Source: Macrothele yani
Lineage: Eukaryota; Arthropoda; Arachnida; Araneae; Macrothelidae
Assembly (NCBI GenBank): GCA_039090855.1
Contig: CM077034.1
Span: forward strand, 223,040,331 to 223,104,330
DNA length: 64,000 bases
Reading direction: 5' to 3'
The notes under the pieces were generated by a model. It was given only the letters and a program-made list of their open reading frames with translations, did not search any database and had not been told where the DNA came from. Position numbers and translations under genes: made by a program. Shown one piece after another: positions 54,643 to 64,000 of this stretch. The first letter of the stretch is position 1. Each line of letters begins with the position of its first letter.

Positions 54643-55809
54643 TAAAACAGACATTTAACGTGGACCAGGAACATCAAACAAAGATCTTCGCTCTTTCCAC
54701 GTTTATAAGTGAGTCACGGAAAAATTATCATTGGCCACCACCGGGAGTCGAACCCAGGGTCTTCCAGTTACGCGCCGGATATGCTTCCGCTACACCACAG
54801 CGGCCTTGAATTCCTCCAGACCCTGGGTTCGACTCCCGGTGGCGGCCAATGAGAATCTTTCCGTGACTCACTTATAAACGTGGAAAGAGCGATGACCTCT
54901 GTTTGATGTTCCTGGTCCACGTCAAATGTCTGTATTAATTATTCATTCGCCTTCTAATTATTTCTTCAGTTGCTGCTTACCATCTTTGGTGAATCCCCAG
55001 CATTGTGCGGGGCTCCAAGAAGCAACCTGCCAAATTGGCTTGGCAGTTAGCGTGTGTGAGTCTGGAGGAATTCGAGGCCGCTGTGGTGTAGCGGAAGCAT
55101 ATCCGGCGCGTAACTGGAAGACCCTGGGTTCGACTCCCGGTGGCAGCCAATGAGAATTTTTCCGTGACTCACTTATAAACATGGAAAGAGCGAAGATCTT
55201 TGTTTGATGTTCCTGGTCCACGTTAAATGTCTGTATTAATTATTCATTCGCCTTCTAATTATTTCTTCAGTTGCTGCTTACCATCTTTGGTGAATCCCCA
55301 GCATTGTGCGGGGCTCCAAGAAGCAACCTGCCAAATTGGCTTGGCAGTTAGCGTGTGTGAGTCTGGAGGAATTCGAGGCCGCTGTGGTGTAGCGGAAGCA
55401 TATCCGGCGCGTAACTGGAAGACCCTGGGTTTGACTCCCGGTGGCGGCCAATGAGAATTTTTCCGTGACTCACTTATAAACATGGAAAGAGCGAAGATCT
55501 TTGTTTGATGTTCCTGGTCCACGTTAAATGTCTGTATTAATTATTCATTCGCCTTCTAATTATTTCTTCAGTTGCTGCTTACCATCTTTGGTGAATCCCC
55601 AGCATTGTGCGGGGCTCCAAGAAGCAACCTGCCAACTTGGCTTGGCAGTTAGCATGTGTGAGTCTGGAGGAATTCGAGGCCGCTGTGGTGTGGCGGAAGC
55701 ATATCCGGCGCGTAACTGGAAGACCCTGGGTTCGACTCCCGGTGGCGGCCAATGAGAATTTTCCCGTGACTCACTTATAAACGTGGAAAGAGCGACGATC
55801 TTTGTTTGA
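54643..55809. mobile_element. tRNA-like tandem array 2 (301-bp units) with 12-bp target duplication
   Basis: TAATTCTATAAG at 54631-54642 and 55810-55821 bounds the array. The first unit is inverted, joined to a direct unit that begins within the tRNA-like part (near 54822), followed by three full direct units spaced 301 bp. Each unit ends in a 45-bp ACGTGGA...TCCACGT module (first, inverted, at 54658-54702). The last unit stops about 29 nt inside this module. Confidence 0.85.
55077..55148 (+). tRNA. tRNA-like sequence, nominal anticodon CGT (not a tRNA gene)
   Basis: 72 nt with acceptor GCCGCTG/TGGCGGC (two wobbles), a weak D stem, anticodon stem TCCGG/CTGGA with loop CGCGTAA (G instead of U at position 33), and T arm CTGGG-TTCGACT-CCCGG. 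Further copies at 55378-55449 and 55679-55750, an inverted one near 54734-54805. Confidence 0.6.
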
Positions 55810-55821
55810 TAATTCTATAAG

Positions 55822-56314
55822 GTTTTTTACTGTAAGACCAGTTGTGAGAGAACAGCTGAATGTAAACATATGGTTGAGGCATCAAAATAAAGGTCCTACC
55901 ATGTAGATGTGCCAGTCAAAAATAAAAATGAGATTGGAACAACGGCTCGGGCATTGTGGGGTGGCAAAGTTCCCATGTAAAGTCAATGGGAGAAGCGTGG
56001 GGTTGACATCCGATCGCCAGCGGTGGACTCACACGCTGTTAAAGGCGGCAGTATGGAGGGACTCAGATAGTCCAAAGCCTCTTCTCAGCGAACCGTTTCG
56101 CAAAACAACGCTAGCAGGAATTTGTTTGAAAGTTCTTATCGGTACAGTGAACACTCGAAGACCTGATTGCTTTGTGCCATTGGACTGTGCGATGTATATA
56201 TGCAGTTTAACATTCATTTGATCCAGTTTATTCATGTAGGTAAGATGCTTCCCATTATGTAAAGATGTAAATAAAAGTTTCATATGAGTTTATTCTTTAA
56301 AAAAAAAAAAAAGC
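55822..56314 (+). other. Unassigned; ends in AATAAA and an A run
   Basis: A 104-codon frame (55907-56221) has no recognisable domain. GTAAATAAAAG near 56267 is followed 30 bp later by an A run at about 56299-56311, so this could be a 3' UTR end of the host gene or a retroposed transcript. Confidence 0.35.
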
Positions 56315-58612
56315 TGATCCTCGATTCCGACGGGTTTTGTTTACCGGGGGAAAAAACTATTCATCGATTCCGACGGGTTTCGTTTACCGGGTTCGAATTC
56401 TGGTGAGGCATAGATGCTGTGTTTGTCTTACAGCACTGACTCTCTCCCTTCCCTGAAAACCAGTGCCATAAATTAGGGACGGGCAACTGCTTATAGCCCA
56501 AGCATTGGCTTATGATCATTCGTTCGTGAAGGGTCCGGGTTTGAATCCTGGTGGGGCATGGATGCTGTGTTTGTCTTACAGCACTGGCTCTCTCCCTTCC
56601 CTGAAAACCAGTGCCCTAAATTAGGGACGGGCAACTGCTTATAGCCCAAGCGTTGGCTTATGATCATTCGTTCGTGAAGGGTCCGGGTTTGAATCCTGGT
56701 GGGGCATGAATGATGTGTTTGTCTTACGCCACTAGATCTCTCTCTTCCCTGAAAACCAGTGCCCTAAATTAGGGACGGGCAACTGCTTATAGCCCAAGCG
56801 TTGGCTTATGATCATTCGTTCGTGAAGGGTCCGGGTTTGAATCCTGGTGGGGCATGGATGCTGTGTTTGTCTTACAGCACTGGCTCTCTCCCTTCCCTGA
56901 AAACCAGTGCCCTAAATTAGGGACGGGCAACTGCTTACAGCCCAAGCGTTGGCTTATGATCGTTCGTTCGTGAAGGGTCTGTGTTTGAATCCTGGTGGGG
57001 CATGGATGCTGTGTTTGTCTTACAGCACTGGCTCTCTCCCTTCCCTGAAAACCAGTGCCCTAACTTAGGGACGGGCAACTGCTTATAGCCCAAGCGTTGG
57101 CTTATGATCGTTCGTTCGTGAAGGGTCTGGGTTTGAATCCTGGTGGGGCATGGATGCTGTGTTTGTCTTACAGCACTGGCTCTCTCCCTTCCCTGAAAAC
57201 CAGTGCCCTAACTTAGAGACGGGCAACTGCTTATAGCCCAAGCATTGGCTTATGATCATTCGTTCGTGAAGGGTCCGGGTTTGAATCCTGGTGGGGCATG
57301 GATGCTGTGTTTGTCTTACAGCACTGGCTCTCTCCCTTCCCTGAAAACCAGTGCCCTAACTTAGGGACGGGCAACTGCTTATAGCCCAAGCGTTGGCTTA
57401 TGATCATTCGTTCGTGAAGATTCCGGGTTTGAATCCTGGTGGGGCATGAATGATGTGTTTGTCTTACGCCACTAGATCTCTCTCTTCCCTGAAAACCAGT
57501 GCCCTAAATTAGGGACGGGCAACTGCTTATAGCCCAAGCGTTGGCTTATGATCATTAGTTCGTGAAGGGCTTGGGTTTGAATCCTGGTAGGGCATGGATG
57601 CTGTGTTTGTCTTACAGCACTGGCTCTCTCCCTTCCCTGAAAACCAGTGCCCTAACTTAGAGACGGGCAACTGCTTATAGCCCAAGTGTTGGCTTATGAT
57701 CATTCGTTCGTGAAGGGTCTGGGTTTGAATCCTGGTGGGGCATGAATGATGTGTTTGTCTTACGCCACTAGATCTCTCTCTTCCCTGAAAACCAGTGCCC
57801 AAAATTAGGGACGGGCAACTGCTTATAGCCCAAGCGTTGGCTTATGATCATTAGTTCGTGAAGGGTCCGGGTTTGAATACTGGTAGGGCATGGATGCTGT
57901 GTTTGTCTTACAACACTGGCTCTCTCCCTTCCCTGAAAACCAGTGCCCTAACTTAGAGACGGGCAACTGCTTATAGCCCAAGTGTTGGCTTATGATCATT
58001 CGTTCGTGAAGGGTCTGGGTTTGAATCCTGGTGGGTCATGGATGATGTGTTTGTCTTACGCCACTAGATCTCTCCCTTCCCTGAAAACCAGTGCCCAAAA
58101 TTAGAGACGGGCAACTGCTTATAGCCCAAGCGTTGGCTTATGATATTTCGTTCGTGAAGGGTCCGGATTTGAATACTGGTGGGGCATGGATGCTGTGTTT
58201 GTCTTACAGCACTGGCTCTCTCCTTCCCTGAAAACCAGTGCCCTAAATTAGGGACGGGCAACTGCTTATAGCCCAAGCGTTGGCTTATGATCGTTCGTTC
58301 GTGAAGGGTCTGGGTTTGAATCCTGGTGGGGCATGGATGCTGTGTTTGTCTTACAGCACTGGCTCTCTCCCTTCCCTGAAAACCAGTGCCCTAACTTAGA
58401 GACGGGCAACTGCTTATAGCCCAAGCGTTGGCTTATGATCATTCGTTCGTGAAGGGTCCGGGTTTGAATCCTGGTGGGGCATGGATGGTGTGTTTGTCTT
58501 ACGCCACTAGATCTCTCCCTTCCCTGGAACCAGTGACCCTAAATTAGGGACAGGCGACTGCTTATTGCCCATTGAGTTGCTCACTGTGGTCGTTAAATCC
58601 TCAGCAACAAAA
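56315..58612. repeat. SINE-derived tandem array, ~148-bp units, about 14 copies
   Basis: 56390-58612 repeats a block made of the SINE's tRNA B-box half (GGGTTTGAATCCTGG), its body (CACTGGCTCTCTCCC, TTAGGGACGGGC) and a GGCTTATGATCATTCG segment matching the middle of the tRNA head. The 5' A-box part is not repeated. The last unit runs into the usual SINE 3' end and poly(A) at 58594-58630, so the array is an internally expanded SINE. The start (56315-56390) has two CGATTCCGACGGGTTT segments. Confidence 0.9.
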
Positions 58613-58780
58613 AAAAAAAAAAAAAAAAAAAATTCACGAACCTGAACTTTTGTCTTTACTGAAGTGGTTGAATGAATTTGTCAATCAAATAAAGTTTACA
58701 TTTGTTGTTTCATATCAGTTAATTATTTTCAAAAAACAAAACAAAAAACAAAAAAAACTTACCGTCGATTCCGACAGGTT
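58613..58780. other. Spacer, no gene
   Basis: A-rich sequence after the SINE tail. It ends TCGATTCCGACAGGTTTCG, which leads into the next array. Confidence 0.4.
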
Positions 58781-61478
58781 TCGTCTAGTATATGATTAAA
58801 CATTGAGACAGGTTTCGTCTGGTATATGATTAAACATTGAGACAGGTTTCGTCTGGTATATGATTAAACATTGAGACAGGTTTCGTCTAGTATATGATTT
58901 AACATTGAGACAGGTTTCGTCTAGTATATGATTAAACATTGAGACAGGTTTCGTCTGGTATATGATTAAACATTGAGACAGGTTTCGTCTAGTATGTGAT
59001 TAAACATTGAGACAGGTTTCGTCTCGTATATGATTAAACATTGAGACAGGTTTCGTCTGGTATATGATTAAACATTGAGACAGGTTTTGTCTAGTATATG
59101 ATTAAACGTTGAGACAGGTTTCGTCTAGTATATGATTAAACATTGAGACATATACTAGACGAAACCTGTCTAGTATATGATTAAACATTGAGACAGGTTT
59201 CGTCTGGTATATGATTAAACATTGAGACAGGTTTCGTCTGGTATATGATTAAACATTGAGACAGGTTTCGTCTAGTATATGATTAAACATTGAGACAGGT
59301 TTCGTCTGGTATATGATTAAACATTGAGACAGGTTTCGTCTAGTATATGATTAAACATTGAGGCAGGTTTCGTCTCGTATATGATTAAACATTGAGACAG
59401 GTTTCGTCTGGTATATGATTAAACATTGAGAAAGGTTTCGTCTAGTATATGATTAAACATTGAGACAGGTTTCGTCTAGTATATGATTAAACATTGAGAC
59501 AGGTTTCATCTCGTATATGATTAAACATTGAGACAGGTTTCATCTGGTATATGATTAAACATTGAGACAGGTTTCGTCTAGTATATGATTAAACATTGAG
59601 ACAGGTTTCGTCTGGTATATGATTAAACATTGAGACAGGTTTCGTCTAGTATCTGATTAAACATTAAGACAGGTTTCGTCTAGTATATGATTAAACATTG
59701 AGACATATACTAGACGAAACCTGTCTAGTATATGATTAAACGTTGAGACAGGTTTCGTCTAGTATATGATTAAACATTGAGACAGGTTTCGTCTGGTATA
59801 TGATTAAACATTGAGACAGGTTTCGTCTGGTATATGATTAAACATTGAGACAGGTTTCGTCTAGTATATGATTAAACATTGAGACAGGTTTCGTCTAGTA
59901 TATGATTAAACATTGAGACAGGTTTCATCTGGTATATGATTAAACATTGAGACAGGTTTCGTCTAGTATATGATTAAACATTGAGACAGGTTTCGTCTAG
60001 TATATGATTAAACATTGAGACAGGTTTCGTCTAGTATATGATTAAACATTGAGACATATACTAGACGAAACCTGTCTAGTATATGATTAAACATTGAGAC
60101 AGGTTTCGTCTAGTATATGATTAAACATTGAGACAGGTTTCGTCTGGTATATGATTAAACATTGAGACAGGTTTCGTCTCGTATATGATTAAACATTGAG
60201 ACAGGTTTTGTCTAGTATATGATTAAACATTGAGACAGGTTTCGTCTAGTATATGATTAAACATTGAGACAGGTTTCGTCTAGTATATGATTAAACATTG
60301 AGACAGGTTTCGTCTGGTATATGATTAAACATTGAGACAGGTTTCGTCTAGTATATGATTAAACATTGAGACAGGTTTCGTCTCGTATATGATTAAACAT
60401 TGAGACAGGTTTCGTCTGGTATATGATTAAACATTGAGACAGGTTTCGTCTAGTATATGATTAAACATTGAGACAGGTTTAGTCTGGTATATGATTAAAC
60501 ATTGAGACAGGTTTCTGTCTAGTATATGATTAAACATTGAGACAGGTTTAGACGAAACCTGTCTAGTATATGATTAAACATTGAGACAGGTTTCGTCTAG
60601 TATATGATTAAACATTGAGACAGGTTTCGTCTAGTATATGATTAAACATTGAGACAGGTTTCGTCTGGTATATGATTAAACATTGAGACAGGTTTCGTCT
60701 GGTATATGATTAAACATTGAGACAGGTTTCGTCTAGTATATGATTAAACATTGAGACATATACTAGACGAAACCTGTCTAGTATATGATTAAACTTTGAG
60801 ACAGGTTTCGTCTAGTATATGATTAAACATTGAGACAGGTTTCGTCTGGTATATGATTAAACATTGAGACAGGTTTCGTCTAGTATATGATTAAACGTTG
60901 AGACAGGTTTCGTCTAGTATATGATTAAACATTGAGACAGGTTTCGTCTAGTATATGATTAAACATTGAGACAGGTTTCGTCTGGTATATGATTAAACAT
61001 TGAGACAGGTTTCGTCTAGTATATGATTAAACATTGAGACAGGTTTCGTCTGGTATATGATTAAACATTGAGACAGTTGGTATATGATTAAACATTGAGA
61101 CAGGTTTCGTCTAGTATCTGATTAAACGTTGAGTCAGGTTTCGTCTAGTATATGATTAAACATTGAGACATATAATTGAAACCTGTCTAGTATATGATTA
61201 AACATTGAGACAGGTTTCGTCTAGTATATGATTAAACATTGAGACATATACTAGACGAAACCTGTCTAGTATATGATTAAACATTGAGACAGGTTTTGTC
61301 TAGTATATGATTAAACATTGAGACAGGTTTCGTCTGGTATATGATTAAACATTGAGACAGGTTTCGTCTAGTATATGATTAAACATTGAGACAGGTTTCG
61401 CCTAATATATGATTAAACATTGAGACAGGTTTCGTCTGGTATATGATTAAACATAGTATATGATTAAGCATTGAGACA
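58781..61478. repeat. 34-bp minisatellite, about 79 units, with inverted segments
   Basis: Unit GATTAAACATTGAGACAGG then TTTCGTCTAGTATAT. A recurring variable base follows TCGTCT (A, G or C). At about 59150, 59706, 60056, 60548, 60764, 61165 and 61250 the array holds a reversed segment (ACTAGACGAAACCTGTC or a shorter form), making local hairpins with neighbouring units. Confidence 0.95.
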
Positions 61479-61499
61479 GGGGCAATATTTATTGAGCTA

Positions 61500-61860
61500 C
61501 ATACCAATAAGTAGTGTCTCTCGGTTTGGTGTTGGGCTGCCATGTTTGTTCACACAGAATGCCAGATGTCTCGGCATGGAGTTGTACAGGTTCCTAATGG
61601 TGTCCTGCTATAAGGCATCCCGTGCAGCTTGAATCTTCTCACGCAGTTCCTGCAGATTGTGCGGTAGGGGTGGAGTGTGGATAGCGCGTCTAATAGCATC
61701 CCACACATTTTCAATGGCCGATGAGTCTGGCGATTCGCCTGGCCATGGCAGAGTGTCAGTGCCTTGAAGGCAAGCTTTCGAGACAGCAGCAGTATGCGGA
61801 CGAGCATTGTCCTGTTAGAAATCTCACTGGAGTGAGCGTGTAGAAAAGGTAGGGCCACTG
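61500..61860 (-). pseudogene. Tc1-like transposase C-terminal fragment
   Basis: Minus-strand pieces in several frames read SPDSSAIENVWDAIRRAIH, then NLQELREKIQAARDAL and MPRHLAFCVNKHG, the Tc1 C-terminal region with the catalytic Glu. Upstream near 61810 an ARPHTAA-like segment marks the second Asp region. No terminal repeats are found. Confidence 0.75.
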
Positions 61861-62721
61861 GTTGCTGGACCTCATTAATGTAACGTTGGGCTATGAAAGT
61901 GCCTATCAGGGGGGCGCCATTTCAGTGTGCAGTCGCAGTCTCCGTTTTCTTGGATTTGCGCATGACGTCACACCGGGAGCAAACGCCGCGAAAACACAAG
62001 ATAACCAAGCCGATAACCACGCCGCATGGCATCTTTGGCTTGGGAGTGCAAACTGATGGTTTAAGTTAAAAAACTAAGAAATGATTTGCAACGGTAACTA
62101 TGTTCATAATCGACAGTCTCCTGATTTAAGTTTTTCGTTGTTTATTCTTGACTAAACACGCAACTAAGACATTAATGATGGTTCACGAATATATAATAAA
62201 CATAGAACGAATGAGTTATTGTTAACAATGAACTTTGCTTTCTATTTAGTCTGTTTTAAACAGTCTTACCATGACTAATATAATATTCCTTTTAGGAGGT
62301 TCGCACAGCACACAGCTTATTCCGACGAGAATCATTTTAGACGGTGATAATACATGTACTCTTTTAGAGCACTTTTGTAAGAACAACAAATATCGTGTTC
62401 ACACACAGCGAAACGACGACGCCATCTTGTCTCCTCACTCTGTCAATTGTCCAGGGTTGTGACCCCATAATTCTTTGCGACACACCGCTTGCTGGCTGCC
62501 TGACATCAACGCAATCGTAAACACACTTGCAGAAGATGTCCGATACTGCCCGACATTACAATAGTGTTATACACGTAATTTTTTACAGCTTTTTGTGCCA
62601 CCTATTAAAATAAATTGAAAAACGAACATTTCGTGCGAATTTTTGCTTGTATTTGAAGGCTACTAAGTGGAATTCTGTAAACAACAAGATTTATTTTGCA
62701 AAAATGAAATGATCAAACACA
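61861..62721. other. Unassigned, CpG-containing stretch with a TGACGTCA site
   Basis: TGACGTCA, a palindromic CRE-type site, lies at 61963-61970 within a CpG-richer 150 bp. No exon is recognised. The rest is AT-rich. A promoter role is speculative. Confidence 0.25.
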
Positions 62722-62723
62722 TA

Positions 62724-64000
62724 CACTGCTGGACAATTGCTAAGGACGGATCATAAACGGCTATATAGCGCATAAAAAAGTAAGTGTGGTTGGATGCCAA
62801 GTGAAATAAAATAATGTCAGAATGCCAGGACATTACAAGAAAGACAATTTATTGTGCTCTGAAATCCAGAAGGCTTTGGAACGTGTTCAAGGGACAAACA
62901 GGCCATTTTGTGCAGAATACGTAAACGTGAAAAATGCAATTACCGTCTGCAGGCGTAAGATGTCAATACGGGATATGGCCACCATGGAGGGCGATGCAAG
63001 ATTCCACACGTCGTGTCATGCTTTGCACAACATTATCAAGCAGCTGTTGGGGTAATTTATCCCATTCCTCTGTCAGTGCACGGATGAGGGTGTCCTTGTT
63101 TATTGGAGGGCATTGGCGACCAGCAAGACTCCTCCCCAAAGCATCCCACACATTTTCAATGGGATTCAGATCTGGAGAACGTGCTGGCCATACGAGGCGT
63201 TGAATATCCTCGCTCTCAAGACACTCCTGGACAGCGACTGTTCGATGACATGTTGCGTTGTCGTCCATGAAAATGAATCTATCACCGACAGCACCACGGA
63301 ACATGCGAACATGAGGTAGCAGAACATCATTAATGTATCGTTGGCCAGTCATAGTCCCAGTTGGAAGCACATAGAGGGACGTACGGCCATTGATTATGAT
63401 GCCAGCCCATACCATGACACTACATGTCGGATATCGGTCCCTTTCCTGTATGTTTGCTGGACAATATGCAGTACCACTATCACGCCAGATCAGTTGTCGT
63501 CGACAATCAGACGATAGACTGTATCTACTCTCATCTGAGAAGAGGACAGCAGACCAGTCGTTATCAGTCGAATTGCGATGTTGATGGCACCATTGCAAAC
63601 GGGCGGTACGGTGACGTCTGGACAATGGGATGCACACAACAGGACGGCGGGCGTATAGTCCTCCTTCATGCAAACATCTGGCTACAGTTTTTCGGGAGAT
63701 CCGCTTGCCAGTAGCAGCCATAAACTGATTTGCTACCTCACTAGCTGTGCTGCGCCGGTGTCTTTTTGTTGATAGCACTATGTACCGATCTTCTGCAGGT
63801 GTCGTACTGCGAACACGACCTCCCCCGTGACGTTTGCTACACTCTCCATTTGTTTGAAATGATTTCCAAAGCCTTGAAACAACACTGTGGCTGACGTCGA
63901 ACTCCCTGGCAACATCTGTTATTTTTCGCCCTTCTTCAATCTTGCCAATAATACGGCCACGCGTAAAATCATCTAGGTGATGTCGGGAAGACATACTGAA
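62724..64000 (-). mobile_element. Tc1-like transposon 5, cut by window end
   Basis: A TA at 62722-62723 and a likely terminal repeat start CACTGCTGGACAATTGC. The transposase fills most of the element. The other terminal repeat would lie beyond 64000. Confidence 0.75.
62963..63994 (-). CDS. Tc1-like transposase, complete and intact (343 aa)
   Basis: An uninterrupted frame from ATG 63994 to a stop at 62963, the usual length of Tc1 transposases. It cuts and joins DNA at TA sites. Order: helix-turn-helix (about 1-55, DVAREFDVSHSVVSRLW), second DNA-binding part (about 70-115, RKTVARCLHEGGL), then the DDE domain: LFSDESRYSL near 152, FMDDNATCH near 245 and SPDLNPIENVWDAL near 280. The spacing from the second Asp to Glu is 34 residues (DD34E). 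All key residues are present and there are no frame breaks, unlike the other Tc1 copies here. It differs from those in sequence and is a separate family. Confidence 0.93.
   Translation of the reverse strand: MSSRHHLDDFTRGRIIGKIEEGRKITDVAREFDVSHSVVSRLWKSFQTNGECSKRHGGGRVRSTTPAEDRYIVLSTKRHRRSTASEVANQFMAATGKRISRKTVARCLHEGGLYARRPVVCIPLSRRHRTARLQWCHQHRNSTDNDWSAVLFSDESRYSLSSDCRRQLIWRDSGTAYCPANIQERDRYPTCSVMVWAGIIINGRTSLYVLPTGTMTGQRYINDVLLPHVRMFRGAVGDRFIFMDDNATCHRTVAVQECLESEDIQRLVWPARSPDLNPIENVWDALGRSLAGRQCPPINKDTLIRALTEEWDKLPQQLLDNVVQSMTRRVESCIALHGGHIPY

Noticed and set aside
55907..56221. 104-codon frame as a gene
   Set aside because: No domain, no splice context, and overlapping frame on the other strand of similar quality.
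58781..61478. Hammerhead in the 34-bp minisatellite
   Set aside because: The reverse strand has GACGAAAC, but no CUGANGA box is found in any unit.

Overview
The window is eukaryotic nuclear DNA made almost entirely of repeats and transposable elements, with only two short exons that look like a host gene. Tc1/mariner, hAT, Penelope-like, LINE and Ty3/gypsy elements together, tRNA-derived SINEs with A and B boxes, and a primer-binding site matching an arthropod-type tRNA-His all suggest a repeat-rich invertebrate, most likely an arthropod. I cannot name a species.

Layout. 285-8165 is a ~145-bp satellite with decayed units at its left edge. 8372-9697 is a long foldback element with hammerhead-ribozyme-like cores. 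9912-32166 is an old, broken hAT transposon (minus strand). A second hAT (10761-15903) is nested in it and itself holds a Penelope-like (PLE) fragment and a 201-bp tandem array built on the PLE 3' region. A nearly intact 14.5-kb LTR retroelement (17213-31727) is also nested in the old hAT. 32247-34507 is a non-autonomous hAT holding a Tc1 element. 34516-36690 and 37855-38420 are two more PLE fragments, each followed by a hammerhead-like motif. 39060-43765 holds a hAT tail, two head-to-head Tc1 copies, a host exon and an inverted pair of LINE fragments. 44071-45172 and 54643-55809 are two arrays of tRNA-like units sharing a 45-bp module. 45612-48710 is a 213-bp array with four-unit higher-order structure. 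49281-50435 is a 33-bp minisatellite. 50535-52831 is a Tc1 split by a LINE. 53042-53192 is a second host exon. 53300-54468 is a second foldback. 56390-58612 is a SINE fragment turned into a tandem array. 58781-61478 is a 34-bp minisatellite. The window ends in an intact Tc1-type transposase.

The most striking items are: (1) hammerhead-like motifs 3' of three PLE endonuclease fragments and inside two foldback elements, plus a tandem array in which nearly all copies have lost an essential core base; (2) a very young LTR retroelement whose reverse transcriptase, RNase H and integrase core are gone although the reading frame stays open from protease to integrase C-terminus, and which carries a phlebovirus-like envelope reading frame; (3) two different tRNA-like tandem arrays with the same architecture, 12-bp target duplications and a shared 45-bp palindrome-ended module; (4) two phase-matched exons of an unrecognised host gene separated by an 11.2-kb intron filled with repeats.
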